Assembly (NCBI GenBank): GCA_945860375.1
Contig: CAMAQR010000004.1
Span: 62,001-126,000, forward strand
Source of the DNA: Pseudorhodobacter antarcticus
GTDB lineage: Bacteria > Pseudomonadota > Alphaproteobacteria > Rhodobacterales > Rhodobacteraceae
Direction of reading: 5' to 3'
DNA: 64,000 nt
The position numbers were made by a program, and so were the translations under genes. Position 1 is the stretch's first letter, and each line of letters begins with the position of its first letter. The notes beneath the pieces are model-generated. The model searched no databases, was not told the origin of the DNA, and saw only the letters and a list, made by a program, of their open reading frames with translations. This document shows, one piece after another, positions 1-8,562 of the stretch.

Positions 1-1
1 G

Positions 2-706
2 GTGCAACTGCTGACGGCGGTGGGGGCTGGCGCGCGATTCATCATGATTGCCACCGATGGGGTGTTTTCCATGGACGGCACCTTGGCCAACCTGCCCGCG
101 ATCACGGCGCTGGCCGAGAAATACGGTGCGATCACCATGGTGGATGATTGCCATGCGACCGGCTTCATGGGACCGCAGGGGCGCGGCTCACCCGCGCATG
201 CCGGGGTGTCGGTGGACATTCTGACCGGGACGCTGGGCAAGGCCTTGGGCGGCGCTTTGGGTGGCTATATTGCCGGGCCGCAGGCAGTGATTGATCTTCT
301 GCGTCAACGTGCGCGGCCCTATCTGTTTTCCAACGCGCTGCCGCCGGCGGTGGTGGGGGCGGCGCTGGCGGCGTTTGATATTGTCGAGGGTGCGGACGAT
401 CTGCGCAAACAGCTGTTTTTCAATGCCGAATATTGGCGGGCGGGGTTGGAGTCTTTGGGCTTTCGGCTGTTGCCCGGGGAGCATCCGATCGTGCCGGTGA
501 TGCTGGGCGATGCACCTTTGGCGCAGGCCTTCGCGCGGGCGCTTGATGCGCGCGGCGTGATGGTGTCGGCGTTTTTCTACCCCGTGGTGCCGCGGGGCGG
601 GGCGCGCATTCGCACCCAGATGAATGCGGCGCTGACGATGGAGGATCTCGATTTCGCGCTGGAGGCCTTTGCATCGGCGGCCAAAGAAGTGAGGGCGATT
701 CGATGA
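2..706 (+). CDS. kbl: Glycine C-acetyltransferase (2-amino-3-ketobutyrate CoA ligase), 3' part only
   Basis: PLP enzyme of the alpha-oxoamine synthase family. It cleaves 2-amino-3-ketobutyrate with CoA to glycine and acetyl-CoA, the second step of threonine breakdown. The window begins inside the gene, so only the last 234 residues are seen. Visible family marks are the PLP-contacting DDCHATG stretch (about residues 48-54) and the Schiff-base lysine in TLGKALGG (about residues 77-84). The stop overlaps the tdh start (ATGA), giving the usual kbl-tdh pair with translational coupling. The neighbour settles the choice between Kbl and related enzymes such as BioF or HemA. Confidence 0.95.
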   Translation: MQLLTAVGAGARFIMIATDGVFSMDGTLANLPAITALAEKYGAITMVDDCHATGFMGPQGRGSPAHAGVSVDILTGTLGKALGGALGGYIAGPQAVIDLLRQRARPYLFSNALPPAVVGAALAAFDIVEGADDLRKQLFFNAEYWRAGLESLGFRLLPGEHPIVPVMLGDAPLAQAFARALDARGVMVSAFFYPVVPRGGARIRTQMNAALTMEDLDFALEAFASAAKEVRAIR

Positions 707-1725
707 AAGCTTTGGTGAAGGCGCGGGCCGAGGTTGGGCTGTGGATTCAGGATCGCCCACTGCCCGAGATTGGTCCCGAGGATGTGTTGATCAAGGTCCG
801 CAAAACCGGGATTTGCGGCACAGATATCCACATTTGGAACTGGGACGACTGGGCCGCGCGCACGGTGCCTGTGGGGCTGATCACCGGACATGAGTTTGCC
901 GGTGAAATCGTGGCGATGGGCGCGCAGGTTGAAGGGGTGTCGATCGGGCAGCGTTGCTCTGGTGAGGGGCATCTGATCGGCAAGCAAAGCCGCCAGTCCC
1001 GGGCGGGCAAGTTTCATCTCGACCCTGAAACGCGGGGGATCGGGGTGAATGAGCCCGGCGCCTTTGCCGAATATCTGCGCCTGCCTGCCTTCAACGTGGT
1101 GCCGCTGCCCGAAACGATTGACGACGAAATCGGCGCGATTCTCGATCCATTGGGCAATGCGGTTCACACGGCGTTAAGCTTTGATCTGGTGGGCGAGGAT
1201 GTGCTGATCACGGGTGCGGGCCCGATTGGCATCATGGCGGGGGCGGTGGCGCGGCATGTCGGCGCGCGCCATGTGGTGATCACGGATGTGAACCCGGCAC
1301 GGCTGGCACTGGCGGCACAGGTGGCCGATGTGGTGCCGGTGAATGTGGGGACGGAAGATCTGCGCGACGTGATGGCGCGGCTGAAAATCGTGCAAGGCTT
1401 TGATGTCGGCATGGAAATGTCAGGCAATCAGCGCGCCTTGGATCAGATGGTCGAGGCTTTGGTGATGGGTGGGCGCATCGCGATGCTGGGCATCCCGCCG
1501 GGAAAATCGCCTGTGGACTGGAGCCGGATCGTGTTCAAGGCCATCACCATCAAGGGCGTTTACGGGCGCGAGATCTTCGAGACCTGGTACAAGATGATCG
1601 CAATGCTTGAAAATGGGCTGGATGTGCGCAAGGTGATCACCCACCGGTTCAAGGTGGCAGATTACGAGGCCGGATTTGAGGTGATGCGGTCGGGCGCATC
1701 GGGTAAGGTTGTGTTGGAATGGTAG
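703..1725 (+). CDS. tdh: L-threonine 3-dehydrogenase
   Basis: Zinc-dependent medium-chain dehydrogenase that oxidises L-threonine to 2-amino-3-ketobutyrate with NAD+, feeding Kbl. At 340 residues it has normal length. Catalytic-zinc ligands are present at C38, H63 and E64, and a Rossmann GAGPIG motif lies near residue 170. The structural-zinc lobe is degenerate: where E. coli Tdh has C93, C96, C99 and C107, this protein has G93, S96, S99 and D107, so it should not hold the second zinc. The ATG lies within the kbl stop (ATGA). Its kbl partner and overall similarity to Tdh make other sorbitol or alcohol dehydrogenases unlikely. Confidence 0.95.
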   Translation: MKALVKARAEVGLWIQDRPLPEIGPEDVLIKVRKTGICGTDIHIWNWDDWAARTVPVGLITGHEFAGEIVAMGAQVEGVSIGQRCSGEGHLIGKQSRQSRAGKFHLDPETRGIGVNEPGAFAEYLRLPAFNVVPLPETIDDEIGAILDPLGNAVHTALSFDLVGEDVLITGAGPIGIMAGAVARHVGARHVVITDVNPARLALAAQVADVVPVNVGTEDLRDVMARLKIVQGFDVGMEMSGNQRALDQMVEALVMGGRIAMLGIPPGKSPVDWSRIVFKAITIKGVYGREIFETWYKMIAMLENGLDVRKVITHRFKVADYEAGFEVMRSGASGKVVLEW

Positions 1726-1734
1726 GGCAAAACT

Positions 1735-1808
1735 TGGAGGCGGGTATCGGAATCGAACCGATCTACATGGATTTGCAATCCAGCGCATAGCCTGCCTGCC
1801 CACCCGCC
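1735..1808 (-). tRNA. tRNA-Cys (GCA anticodon)
   Basis: On the minus strand a cloverleaf can be drawn with acceptor stem GGCGGGT/ACCCGCC, anticodon loop around TTGCAAA (anticodon GCA), T-loop GGTTCGATTCC, discriminator T73 as expected for tRNA-Cys, and an encoded CCA end. The size is 74 nt including CCA. Confidence 0.95.
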
Positions 1809-1968
1809 TCGAAGTTTGGGTTAGGTATACGATCGGGGGCGGGGGTTCAAGCCCTGCCGGGGGAAAATCAGTGCAATGATGGTGGGGCGGCGGATGGCGC
1901 GGCATTGGCCGCAGCCCATGGGCGTGACGCGGAGAACCGCGTCTAAGCCGATGAATTTTGGTGATTTT

Positions 1969-2043
1969 TGGAGCGGGCGAAGAGATTCGAACTCTCGACC
2001 CTAACCTTGGCAAGGTTATGCTCTACCCCTGAGCTACGCCCGC
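1969..2043 (-). tRNA. tRNA-Gly (GCC anticodon), copy 1
   Basis: Minus-strand cloverleaf with acceptor GCGGGCG/CGCCCGC, D-arm TAGCTCAGGGGTAGAGC, anticodon GCC in CTTGCCAAG, T-arm GAGTTCGAATCTC and encoded CCA. It is 75 nt and identical over its full length to the second copy 141 bp away. Confidence 0.96.
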
Positions 2044-2144
2044 ACTCCATATGCGCCTGATAGTGCGGCGCGGGCCTGTGCGCAAGCGCATTTTCACCAG
2101 AACAGCGCTGATTTTGCAGGAAAATTTGCGAAAGGTCGAAATGC

Positions 2145-2174
2145 AAAAGGGCGCCCGGAGGGGCGCCCTTTTTT
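2145..2174 (-). terminator. Intrinsic terminator between the two tRNA-Gly copies
   Basis: A perfect inverted repeat (stem AAAAGGGCGCCC with GGGCGCCCTTTT, loop GGAG) with runs of T on either side. It lies just downstream of tRNA-Gly copy 2 on the minus strand, so it probably ends that transcript. By symmetry it could also work on the plus strand. It implies that the two tRNA-Gly genes are transcribed separately. Confidence 0.8.
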
Positions 2175-2184
2175 ACGATCCAGT

Positions 2185-2259
2185 TGGAGCGGGCGAAGAG
2201 ATTCGAACTCTCGACCCTAACCTTGGCAAGGTTATGCTCTACCCCTGAGCTACGCCCGC
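2185..2259 (-). tRNA. tRNA-Gly (GCC anticodon), copy 2
   Basis: Same 75-nt sequence as the copy at 1969-2043, with the same acceptor, anticodon GCC and encoded CCA. It is followed on the minus strand by a strong hairpin terminator. Two identical glycine tRNAs near each other suggest a tandem duplication kept for dosage. Confidence 0.96.
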
Positions 2260-2329
2260 ACCGTCTGGATGGCCGTGAGATAAGCGAGCCACGGCGCGGC
2301 TGCAAGGGGGAAAACGCACTGCAACCGTT

Positions 2330-3529
2330 TTATGTACAGACCGCCTGTGCGGCGTCGATGATCGCCGTCGCGATGTAATCCAGTTCCGCCTCGGTCAGCC
2401 GCGTTGGCAGCCGGACATCGCAGGCACGCATCAGCATGGCGCGGGTTTGCGGCAGGTCGGCGGCTGGGCCAAGAAACTCCCAGTTCCAGAATGCGCGGGC
2501 GTTGCCTTCGGACAGACCGAACACCTGCACCGTGATGCCGCGCTGTTTTGCCTGTGCCTGAAACGCCAAAGCCTGCGCATCGGTCCAGTTGCCGGTCAGG
2601 TTGAACTGAATGGAGTCTGGCGCGCGCTCTTCGGGGGGCAGGGGCGGCGGCACGGTCAAATAGGGCGACAGGTTCAACTGATCCGCCACGCGATCATGGC
2701 CGGCACGACCCTTGGCGACCCGTGTCGCCACCTCTGGCAGTTGCGGCCGGATCACCGCCGCTGAAAGGTTCTGCATCCGCATATTGTAAAGCGGCAGCTT
2801 GTTTTGCCACAACATGTAGCTGTTTTGCATGCCTGGATGTTTCTTCCAATTGGACTCGTAGGCACCCGACATGATCACACACCGCGCGGCAATCTCTGGA
2901 TCATCGGTGATCAGAATTCCACCTTCCCCTGCGTTGACCAGTTTGTAGGATTGAAAGCTGAAACATCCAACCCGGCCGATGGTGCCGATGTTTTTGCCAT
3001 GCCACTGGGTGCCCAGCGAATGCGCTGCATCCTCGATCACCGGGATGCCACGGGCATCGCACAACGCCAGGATCGCGTCCATATCCGAGGTATGGCCGCG
3101 CATATGGCTGATCAGAACGGCGGCGGCATCGTCCAGTTTGGCCGCAAAATCCGCCATATCGACGCGGTAATTGTCACCCACTTCGACCAGAACCGGGGTG
3201 CAATCGGCATGCACCACGGCAGAGGGAACTGCGGCGAAAGTAAACGCCGGGATCAGGATTTTCGCATCGCGCGGAAGGTCCAAGGCCTTGATAGACAAGA
3301 ACAAAGCCGCCGAACAGGACGATACCGCAAGCGCATAACGCGCGCCCATAAGTTCGGCAAACTCTTGCTCCAGCAGGAAGACCGGCGAGGCGTCGGTGGC
3401 GGTGTAGCGAAACAGATCGCCGCTGCGCAGCAAGCGGTCGATCTCGGCGCGCGCAGCTTCGGGGATGGGTTCGGCATCGTAGACATTGGGCGCAAGCGCC
3501 AGTCCGGCAAGCTGTCCGTCGGGGGCCAT
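2330..3529 (-). CDS. DegT/DnrJ/EryC1/StrS family PLP aminotransferase
   Basis: Fold-type I aminotransferase of the family that usually acts on keto-sugars in antibiotic and surface-polysaccharide pathways. At 399 residues it has typical length. Family marks are the SSCSAALFL cofactor-binding region, VIEDAAHSLG with the PLP-contacting Asp, and the Schiff-base lysine in SFQSYKLVNAGEGG. I chose the ATG at 3529 over one 45 nt upstream because AGGAAAG precedes it and the upstream part is a palindrome, not protein-like. It is the last gene of a same-strand amine-utilisation cassette, 94 nt after the PuuB-like gene. A role in amine catabolism is inferred from position only and would be atypical for the family. 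Confidence 0.85.
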   Translation of the reverse strand: MAPDGQLAGLALAPNVYDAEPIPEAARAEIDRLLRSGDLFRYTATDASPVFLLEQEFAELMGARYALAVSSCSAALFLSIKALDLPRDAKILIPAFTFAAVPSAVVHADCTPVLVEVGDNYRVDMADFAAKLDDAAAVLISHMRGHTSDMDAILALCDARGIPVIEDAAHSLGTQWHGKNIGTIGRVGCFSFQSYKLVNAGEGGILITDDPEIAARCVIMSGAYESNWKKHPGMQNSYMLWQNKLPLYNMRMQNLSAAVIRPQLPEVATRVAKGRAGHDRVADQLNLSPYLTVPPPLPPEERAPDSIQFNLTGNWTDAQALAFQAQAKQRGITVQVFGLSEGNARAFWNWEFLGPAADLPQTRAMLMRACDVRLPTRLTEAELDYIATAIIDAAQAVCT

Positions 3530-3538
3530 GATCGCAAC

Positions 3539-3563
3539 TTTCCTGAAACTCTTCTTCAGGAAA
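3539..3563. promoter_or_regulatory. Palindromic operator-like element before the DegT aminotransferase
   Basis: Perfect inverted repeat TTTCCTGAA-N7-TTCAGGAAA, starting 10 bases upstream of the aminotransferase ATG on the minus strand. The arm nearest the gene contains its probable Shine-Dalgarno AGGAAAG. It could be a repressor operator or an RNA hairpin that hides the ribosome site. Confidence 0.5.
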
Positions 3564-3622
3564 ACTTTAAACACAGTGGCAGTAACAGGCCAGTGACAAA
3601 TCGGTCAGCGGTCGAATTTCGC

Positions 3623-4924
3623 CTACATGCCCAACCGGTCGCGCATCGCATACCAAGTCATCGCCGTCACCAGCAATGGCCAACGCAACCCCGCGCCACC
3701 CGGAAACCGTGGCTGCGGCAGGCTGGCCATCAGATCAAAGCGTTCGGTCTGCGCAGCCGTTGCCTCGGCCAGAATTTTGCCCGCCAACGTCGCCATTGCC
3801 ACGCCATGGCCCGAATAGCCCGAGGCCGACAGCACGTTAGGGGCAGGGCGCGTAAAGCAGGGCATCCGGTTCATGGTGATCGCCAAGGTGCCACCCCAAG
3901 CATAATCAATGCGGGTGTTCTTCAGCTGCGGGTAAACCTCAAGCATCGGTTTTGAAACGGTTTTCAGGATATCTGGAAAGCGGTAGCCATAGGATTCGCC
4001 GCCCCCGAACAGCAGGCGGTTGTCCTCGGACAGGCGCCAGTAGTTCACCACGAATTTGCTGTCAGCCACAGCGATCGGCTGCGACAGGATGTCTTTTGCC
4101 CGGTCACCCAGCGGTTCGGTGGCAATGATGAAATTGTTGATCGGCATGACTTTGGCGGCAACCTCACGGTTTAACCCTCCCAGATACCCGTTGCCTGCCA
4201 AGATGACCTGATCGCAAACCACCTTGCCCTGAGCGGTCTTTACCACAGGCTTTGCGCAGTGTTTGATGTGGTGCACCTCGGACAATTCATGCACCCGCAC
4301 CCCGGCCTTTGAGGCCGCAGCCGCCAGTCCCAGCGCGTAATTCAGCGGGTGCAGATGGCCCGCGTCCCCGTCAATCTCGCCACCTTTGTAAACGGGCGAG
4401 CCGATCAGTTGGCGTATCCCGGCTTGGTCCAGCGGCGTCAGATGGCTGTAGCCGTAATCATGCTGCAGCTTTTCGGCGTAGGCATGGGCGTCGCGCACTT
4501 GGCCCGCGGTCCAGCAGGCATGGGCCAAACCGGGGTAGAATTTGACCGGCATGGCGTGATCAATGATCAGTGATTTGACCAAGGCTTTGGAGTCTTCGGC
4601 CAGATCCCAAAGCCGGTGGGCATGGTCAACGCCAACCGCTTTTTCCAGCCAGATCTGATCCTGCCGTTGCCCAGACCCCACCTGCCCCCCATTGCGACCA
4701 GAGGCGCCGAAACCGACTTTATGCGCCTCGAGCAGCACCACATCAAAGCCCTTTTGCGCCAGATGCAAGGCTGCCGAAAGGCCGGTGTAGCCGCCGCCCA
4801 CGATACAGACATCGGCGCGCACATCGCCGCGCAATTGAGGAAAGGGCGCCAACGGCGTGGCTGTGGCGGCGTAGTAAGAGGGGGGGTAGGCCCAGGCCTG
4901 ATCGTTCACATGCAGCAGGTTCAT
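3623..4924 (-). CDS. PuuB-like FAD-dependent oxidoreductase (DAO family)
   Basis: Flavoprotein amine oxidase of the DAO family, 433 residues. An N-terminal dinucleotide-binding motif VCIVGGGYTGLSAALHL (about residues 39-55) is followed by an acidic strand end (LLEAH) for the FAD ribose. GRNGGQ after it is common in PuuB/OrdL-type enzymes. In the Puu pathway this enzyme oxidises gamma-glutamylputrescine to the aldehyde. Here it starts 1 nt after the stop of a PuuA-like ligase, which supports a gamma-glutamylamine substrate. The exact amine is not readable from sequence. The alternative is another DAO-family secondary-amine oxidase. Confidence 0.88.
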   Translation of the reverse strand: MNLLHVNDQAWAYPPSYYAATATPLAPFPQLRGDVRADVCIVGGGYTGLSAALHLAQKGFDVVLLEAHKVGFGASGRNGGQVGSGQRQDQIWLEKAVGVDHAHRLWDLAEDSKALVKSLIIDHAMPVKFYPGLAHACWTAGQVRDAHAYAEKLQHDYGYSHLTPLDQAGIRQLIGSPVYKGGEIDGDAGHLHPLNYALGLAAAASKAGVRVHELSEVHHIKHCAKPVVKTAQGKVVCDQVILAGNGYLGGLNREVAAKVMPINNFIIATEPLGDRAKDILSQPIAVADSKFVVNYWRLSEDNRLLFGGGESYGYRFPDILKTVSKPMLEVYPQLKNTRIDYAWGGTLAITMNRMPCFTRPAPNVLSASGYSGHGVAMATLAGKILAEATAAQTERFDLMASLPQPRFPGGAGLRWPLLVTAMTWYAMRDRLGM

Positions 4925-4925
4925 C

Positions 4926-6281
4926 TTACACGTTCAACAGCAGATGTTCGCGTTCCCACGGGCTGATCACCTGCAGGAACTCTTTGTATTCGTTGCGCTT
5001 TACCGAGTCGTATACGGCAATGAATTCCGGGCCCATCACCTCGCACAGCGCTTTGTCGTCTTCCAGAAGGTCCAGCGCATCGCCCATGTTGGTGGGGATG
5101 TCGTCGCTGTCGATATAGGCCGAACCGGCGAATTCCGGGCGCGGGTTCTTGCGCTCCATCAGCCCCAGATAACCGCAGGCGAGAGTGGCCGCGATGCCAA
5201 GGTAGGGGTTGCAATCCATCCCTGGCAAACGGTTTTCCACGCGCCTGCCGGCAGGTGAAGAGATCGGAATGCGCAGGCCCGTTGTGCGGTTGTCGCGACC
5301 CCATTCCAAATTAATCGGGGCAGCAAAATCGGGCACATAGCGGCGGTAGGAATTCACATAGGGGGCAAGCAGGGCGATGGCCCCGGTCAGGTGGTTCTGC
5401 ATCCCGGCGATGAAGTGCAAAAACGCCTCGGTTTCTTCACCCTTTTTTCCCGAGAAGATGTTTTTGCCAGATTTGCTGTCCACCACTGACGTGTGAATGT
5501 GCATGGCCGATCCCGGTTCGCCCGCAATCGGCTTGGCCATGAACGTGGCAAAGCAATCATGGCGCAGGGCGGCTTCGCGGATCAGGCGTTTGAAGAAAAA
5601 CACATCATCAGCCAGACGAACCGGATCGCCATGGGCCAGGTTCAACTCGATCTGCCCGGCACCGCCTTCTTGCAGGATGCCATCAATTTCAAGCCCTTGC
5701 GCCTCGGCAAAGTCGTAAATATCGTCGATAACCTTGCCGTATTCGTCGATGGCCGACAGCGAATAGGCCTGCTTGCCCGCCGCGCGCCGCCCCGAACGTC
5801 CCATGGGGGGGATCACCGGCTGGTTGGGGTCGATGTTGCGCGCGGTCAGGAAAAACTCCATCTCGGGGGCAACAACCGGGGTCCAGCCCTGAGCGGCGTA
5901 CAGATCGACGATGCGGCGCAGCACGTTGCGCGGCGCGAAGGGTACCAGCACGCCCAGCTGATCCTTGGCGTCGTGGATGACTTGCAGCGTCACATCGGCG
6001 GTCCAGGGGGCAGCGGTGGCGGTGGACCAATCGGGTTCCAGCACCATGTCCGGTTCGGTAAAGGCGTCAAACGGGTTGTCGGCCCATTCGCCGGTGATGG
6101 TTTGCAAAAAGATAGAGTTGGGCAGGTAGTAATTGGTCTGCTTGCCGAATTTGGCGGCGGGCATTGCCTTGCCGCGCGCCACCCCGGCGATGTCGCCGAT
6201 CACACATTCCACCTCGTCCACCCGGCGGTTGCCGATGTATTCGCGGGCTGCTTCAGGCAGTTGGTCGGTCCATTTGGACAT
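4926..6281 (-). CDS. Glutamine synthetase-like gamma-glutamylamine ligase (PuuA type), paralogue 1
   Basis: ATP-dependent ligase of the GS fold that joins glutamate to a primary amine such as putrescine. At 451 residues it is near PuuA length. Active-site segments in order are APEMEFFL, GAGQIELNL, GSAMHIHTS, NSYRRYVP and NRTTGLRIP, all conserved in GS-type ligases. The adenylylation loop of true GlnA is not evident. It is tightly coupled to the PuuB-like gene downstream (1 nt gap) and lies 45 nt after the amidotransferase gene. The pairing with a DAO oxidase favours gamma-glutamylation of an amine over ammonia assimilation. Confidence 0.88.
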   Translation of the reverse strand: MSKWTDQLPEAAREYIGNRRVDEVECVIGDIAGVARGKAMPAAKFGKQTNYYLPNSIFLQTITGEWADNPFDAFTEPDMVLEPDWSTATAAPWTADVTLQVIHDAKDQLGVLVPFAPRNVLRRIVDLYAAQGWTPVVAPEMEFFLTARNIDPNQPVIPPMGRSGRRAAGKQAYSLSAIDEYGKVIDDIYDFAEAQGLEIDGILQEGGAGQIELNLAHGDPVRLADDVFFFKRLIREAALRHDCFATFMAKPIAGEPGSAMHIHTSVVDSKSGKNIFSGKKGEETEAFLHFIAGMQNHLTGAIALLAPYVNSYRRYVPDFAAPINLEWGRDNRTTGLRIPISSPAGRRVENRLPGMDCNPYLGIAATLACGYLGLMERKNPRPEFAGSAYIDSDDIPTNMGDALDLLEDDKALCEVMGPEFIAVYDSVKRNEYKEFLQVISPWEREHLLLNV

Positions 6282-6326
6282 TTTATCACACTGTTGGTTC
6301 GGGTTATTCCCCGATGGGCCGGGGAT

Positions 6327-7007
6327 TTAGGGCCGTTTTGCCTTGAAGAACGCAGCGATCTGCGCCGCCATGGTTTGATCCTGAAGCGGATCGGACAGCC
6401 GCTTGGCGGCTGCCGCCATCACAGCGTCGGGGACCAGACCTTTGCCCCGGGTCTGCATCAATCCATCAATGAATTCGGGGCGAAATTCAGGATGGGCTTG
6501 CACTGTCAGCATGCGGTCGTCGTAAAGCAGCGCCGCATTGGTGCAGAAATCGTTTGTTGCCAATATCTTGGCGCTGTCAGGTTTGACCGTGACCTGATCG
6601 CGGTGCCATGCGTTCAGGGTGATGGTCTTGCCGTCGAAATCGTAATCCGTCGCCCCCACCGCCCAGCCTTTGGGGTAGCGTTCAACTTTTCCACCCATCG
6701 CCTGCGCGATGATCTGGTGGCCAAAGCACACGCCCACCATCGGCACATGGGCAGCGTAGGCTGCGCGAATGAACGCCTCCAGCGGCGGGATGAAGGCGTG
6801 ATCTTCATAGACCCCGTGGCGCGATCCGGTGATCAGCCAGCCATCGCACGCGTTGACCGATGCCGGGAATGTACCGTCCATTACTCGAAAGGTCTGAAAT
6901 TCAAAGCCATGCCCGGCCAGCAATCGCGCAAACATGTCAGGATAATCGCCCGATGTCTCCACAAGGGAGTCGGGGGCCAGACCGGTTTGCAAGATGCCGA
7001 TAAGCAT
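6327..7007 (-). CDS. Class I glutamine amidotransferase-like hydrolase (PuuD-like role)
   Basis: GMP-synthase-like class I amidotransferase domain, 226 residues. The nucleophile cysteine sits in VGVCFGHQ, and the His-Glu pair of the triad in QAHPEF. I chose the ATG at 7007 because GGAAA lies just before it and the protein then begins with the expected first strand (MLIGILQTG). In gamma-glutamylamine pathways a hydrolase of this superfamily releases the amine-derived acid from glutamate. This protein lies between two GS-like ligases, which suggests the same job, but it looks closer to the GMP-synthase-like subfamily than to E. coli PuuD. Confidence 0.85.
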   Translation of the reverse strand: MLIGILQTGLAPDSLVETSGDYPDMFARLLAGHGFEFQTFRVMDGTFPASVNACDGWLITGSRHGVYEDHAFIPPLEAFIRAAYAAHVPMVGVCFGHQIIAQAMGGKVERYPKGWAVGATDYDFDGKTITLNAWHRDQVTVKPDSAKILATNDFCTNAALLYDDRMLTVQAHPEFRPEFIDGLMQTRGKGLVPDAVMAAAAKRLSDPLQDQTMAAQIAAFFKAKRP

Positions 7008-7080
7008 GGGTTTTCCAGAACTACAGGTGGTAAAGACTGCGCTGCGTCCCCCCTTTTGGTCAAGGGGGGACGTCAAGGGA

Positions 7081-8421
7081 TCAGACTGTGTCGAGGTAAA
7101 GTTCGACCAGTTCGGTGGCGTTCAATTCGGCAATATAATGCAGTTCCTGCCGTTTGGTGGACACAAGGTTCTTGATCAACTCGGGGCTGATAAAGCGCGG
7201 CACGATGTCAGAGCTTTCAAGCGCATCAATCGCAGCCTCCCATGAAGTTGGGATTTCCTTCAGGTTTTCCACGGCATAAGCGTTGCCGACGATGGGGCTT
7301 GGCGCCTCCATCTGGTTCTCGATGCCGTCCAAAGCGGCACCCAGAATCGCCGCCAACATCAGGTAAGGGTTCACGTCGCCCCCGGCCACGCGGTGTTCAA
7401 TCCGGCGCGCGGTCGGGTTGCCTGCCGGAATGCGGATGGCGGCGGTGCGGTTTTCATAGCCCCATGCAATCGCAGTTGGCGCGTGTTTGCCCGGCACCAG
7501 ACGTTCATAGCTGTTCTGGTGCGGCGCGAAAATCAGCGCGGAATCATGCATGGCGTTCAGACAGCCCGCAACGGCATGTTTCATCATGGCGGTGCCTTTG
7601 GGGCCGCCAGAGTCAAACACGTTGTCACCTTTTTCATCAATCAAACTGAAATGGGTGTGCAGGCCCGAACCCGAATATTCCGGGTAGGGTTTGGCCATAA
7701 AGGACGCGGCAAACCCGTGGCGACGGGCCAGACCCTTGACCAACATCTTGAAAAGCCACGCATCATCGGCGGCGCGCAGGGCGTCGTCGCAATGCATCAG
7801 ATTGACCTCAAACTGCCCCAGACCGGTTTCCGAGGTGGAAGTATCGGCGGGAATATCCATCGCCTCGCAGGCGTCATAAAGGTCGGTGAAGAAGGTGTCG
7901 AACGCGTCAAGCGCGCGGATCGACAGCGTCTCGGCCGCCTTGCGGCGCTTGCCTGAACGCGGAGACGCCGGGACCTGCATGGTTTTGCCCGAGTCGTCGA
8001 TCAGGAAGAACTCCAGCTCCATCGCGCAAACAGGGGTCAGACCCTTGGCCTTGAAGCGGTCAACGACGGCGCGCAGGGCGTGGCGCGGGTCGCCCTCATA
8101 AGGTGTGCCGTTTTCGCGGAACATCCAGATTGGCAGCAGGGCGGTTGGCGCTTCCAGCCATGGCATCGGCATGAAGCCGCGCTCGGTTGGTTTGAGGATG
8201 CCATCCTGGTCGCCTTGTTCAAACACCAGCGGGCTGTCGTCGATGTCCTCGCCCCAGATGTCGAGGTTCAAAACGGAAAACGGAAACCGCGTGCCGTTTT
8301 TGACCACGTTATCGGCGTAGCGCGCAGGCACGCGCTTGCCCCGGGCTTGCCCGTTCAAATCCGCCGCAGCCACACGAATCGTGCGTACGTCGGGATGCTT
8401 TCTCAGCCAGTCTTTCATCAT
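7081..8421 (-). CDS. Glutamine synthetase-like ligase, paralogue 2
   Basis: Second GS-fold ligase of the cassette, 446 residues. Active-site segments are AMELEFFL, GLGQFEVNL, GSGLHTHFS, NSYERLVPG and NRTAAIRIP. It is clearly diverged from the paralogue at 4926-6281, for example HTHFS for HIHTS and ERLVPGKHAP for RRYVPDFAAP, so the two probably use different amines. It is the first catabolic gene after the ABC transporter genes, 141 nt downstream of the last permease, with a perfect palindrome in that gap. A hetero-oligomer of the two paralogues is also possible. Confidence 0.87.
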   Translation of the reverse strand: MMKDWLRKHPDVRTIRVAAADLNGQARGKRVPARYADNVVKNGTRFPFSVLNLDIWGEDIDDSPLVFEQGDQDGILKPTERGFMPMPWLEAPTALLPIWMFRENGTPYEGDPRHALRAVVDRFKAKGLTPVCAMELEFFLIDDSGKTMQVPASPRSGKRRKAAETLSIRALDAFDTFFTDLYDACEAMDIPADTSTSETGLGQFEVNLMHCDDALRAADDAWLFKMLVKGLARRHGFAASFMAKPYPEYSGSGLHTHFSLIDEKGDNVFDSGGPKGTAMMKHAVAGCLNAMHDSALIFAPHQNSYERLVPGKHAPTAIAWGYENRTAAIRIPAGNPTARRIEHRVAGGDVNPYLMLAAILGAALDGIENQMEAPSPIVGNAYAVENLKEIPTSWEAAIDALESSDIVPRFISPELIKNLVSTKRQELHYIAELNATELVELYLDTV

Positions 8422-8541
8422 TGCACATCAGGAAGGCACACCACCGCCCTGCATGGCAATTGCCACCGGGTTGCTTCGGATCATGCCCTTGATCCTATCC
8501 TTTTTGTCCGATCCCGGCAGCCGCCATCATGGCAGCCGCGC

Positions 8542-8555
8542 AATTTGATCAAATT
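8542..8555. promoter_or_regulatory. 14-bp perfect palindrome upstream of the GS-like gene
   Basis: AATTTGATCAAATT is a perfect palindrome about 120 bp upstream of the GS-like start at 8421, in the 141-bp gap after the permease gene. It is A+T-rich in a G+C-rich genome and has the size of a GntR- or LysR-type operator. No regulator gene is nearby, so the binding protein is unknown. Confidence 0.45.
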
Positions 8556-8562
8556 AAGCTTA

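Noticed and set aside
1943..2305. Minus-strand frame covering both tRNA-Gly genes
   Set aside because: It translates the tRNA sequence twice (repeated GRSSGVEHNLAKV segment), a known artefact.
5493..7175. 560-codon open frame on the plus strand
   Set aside because: It is antisense to the GS-like and amidotransferase genes, its composition (Arg, His and Gly-rich) is that of a shadow frame, and the minus-strand genes have clear motifs.
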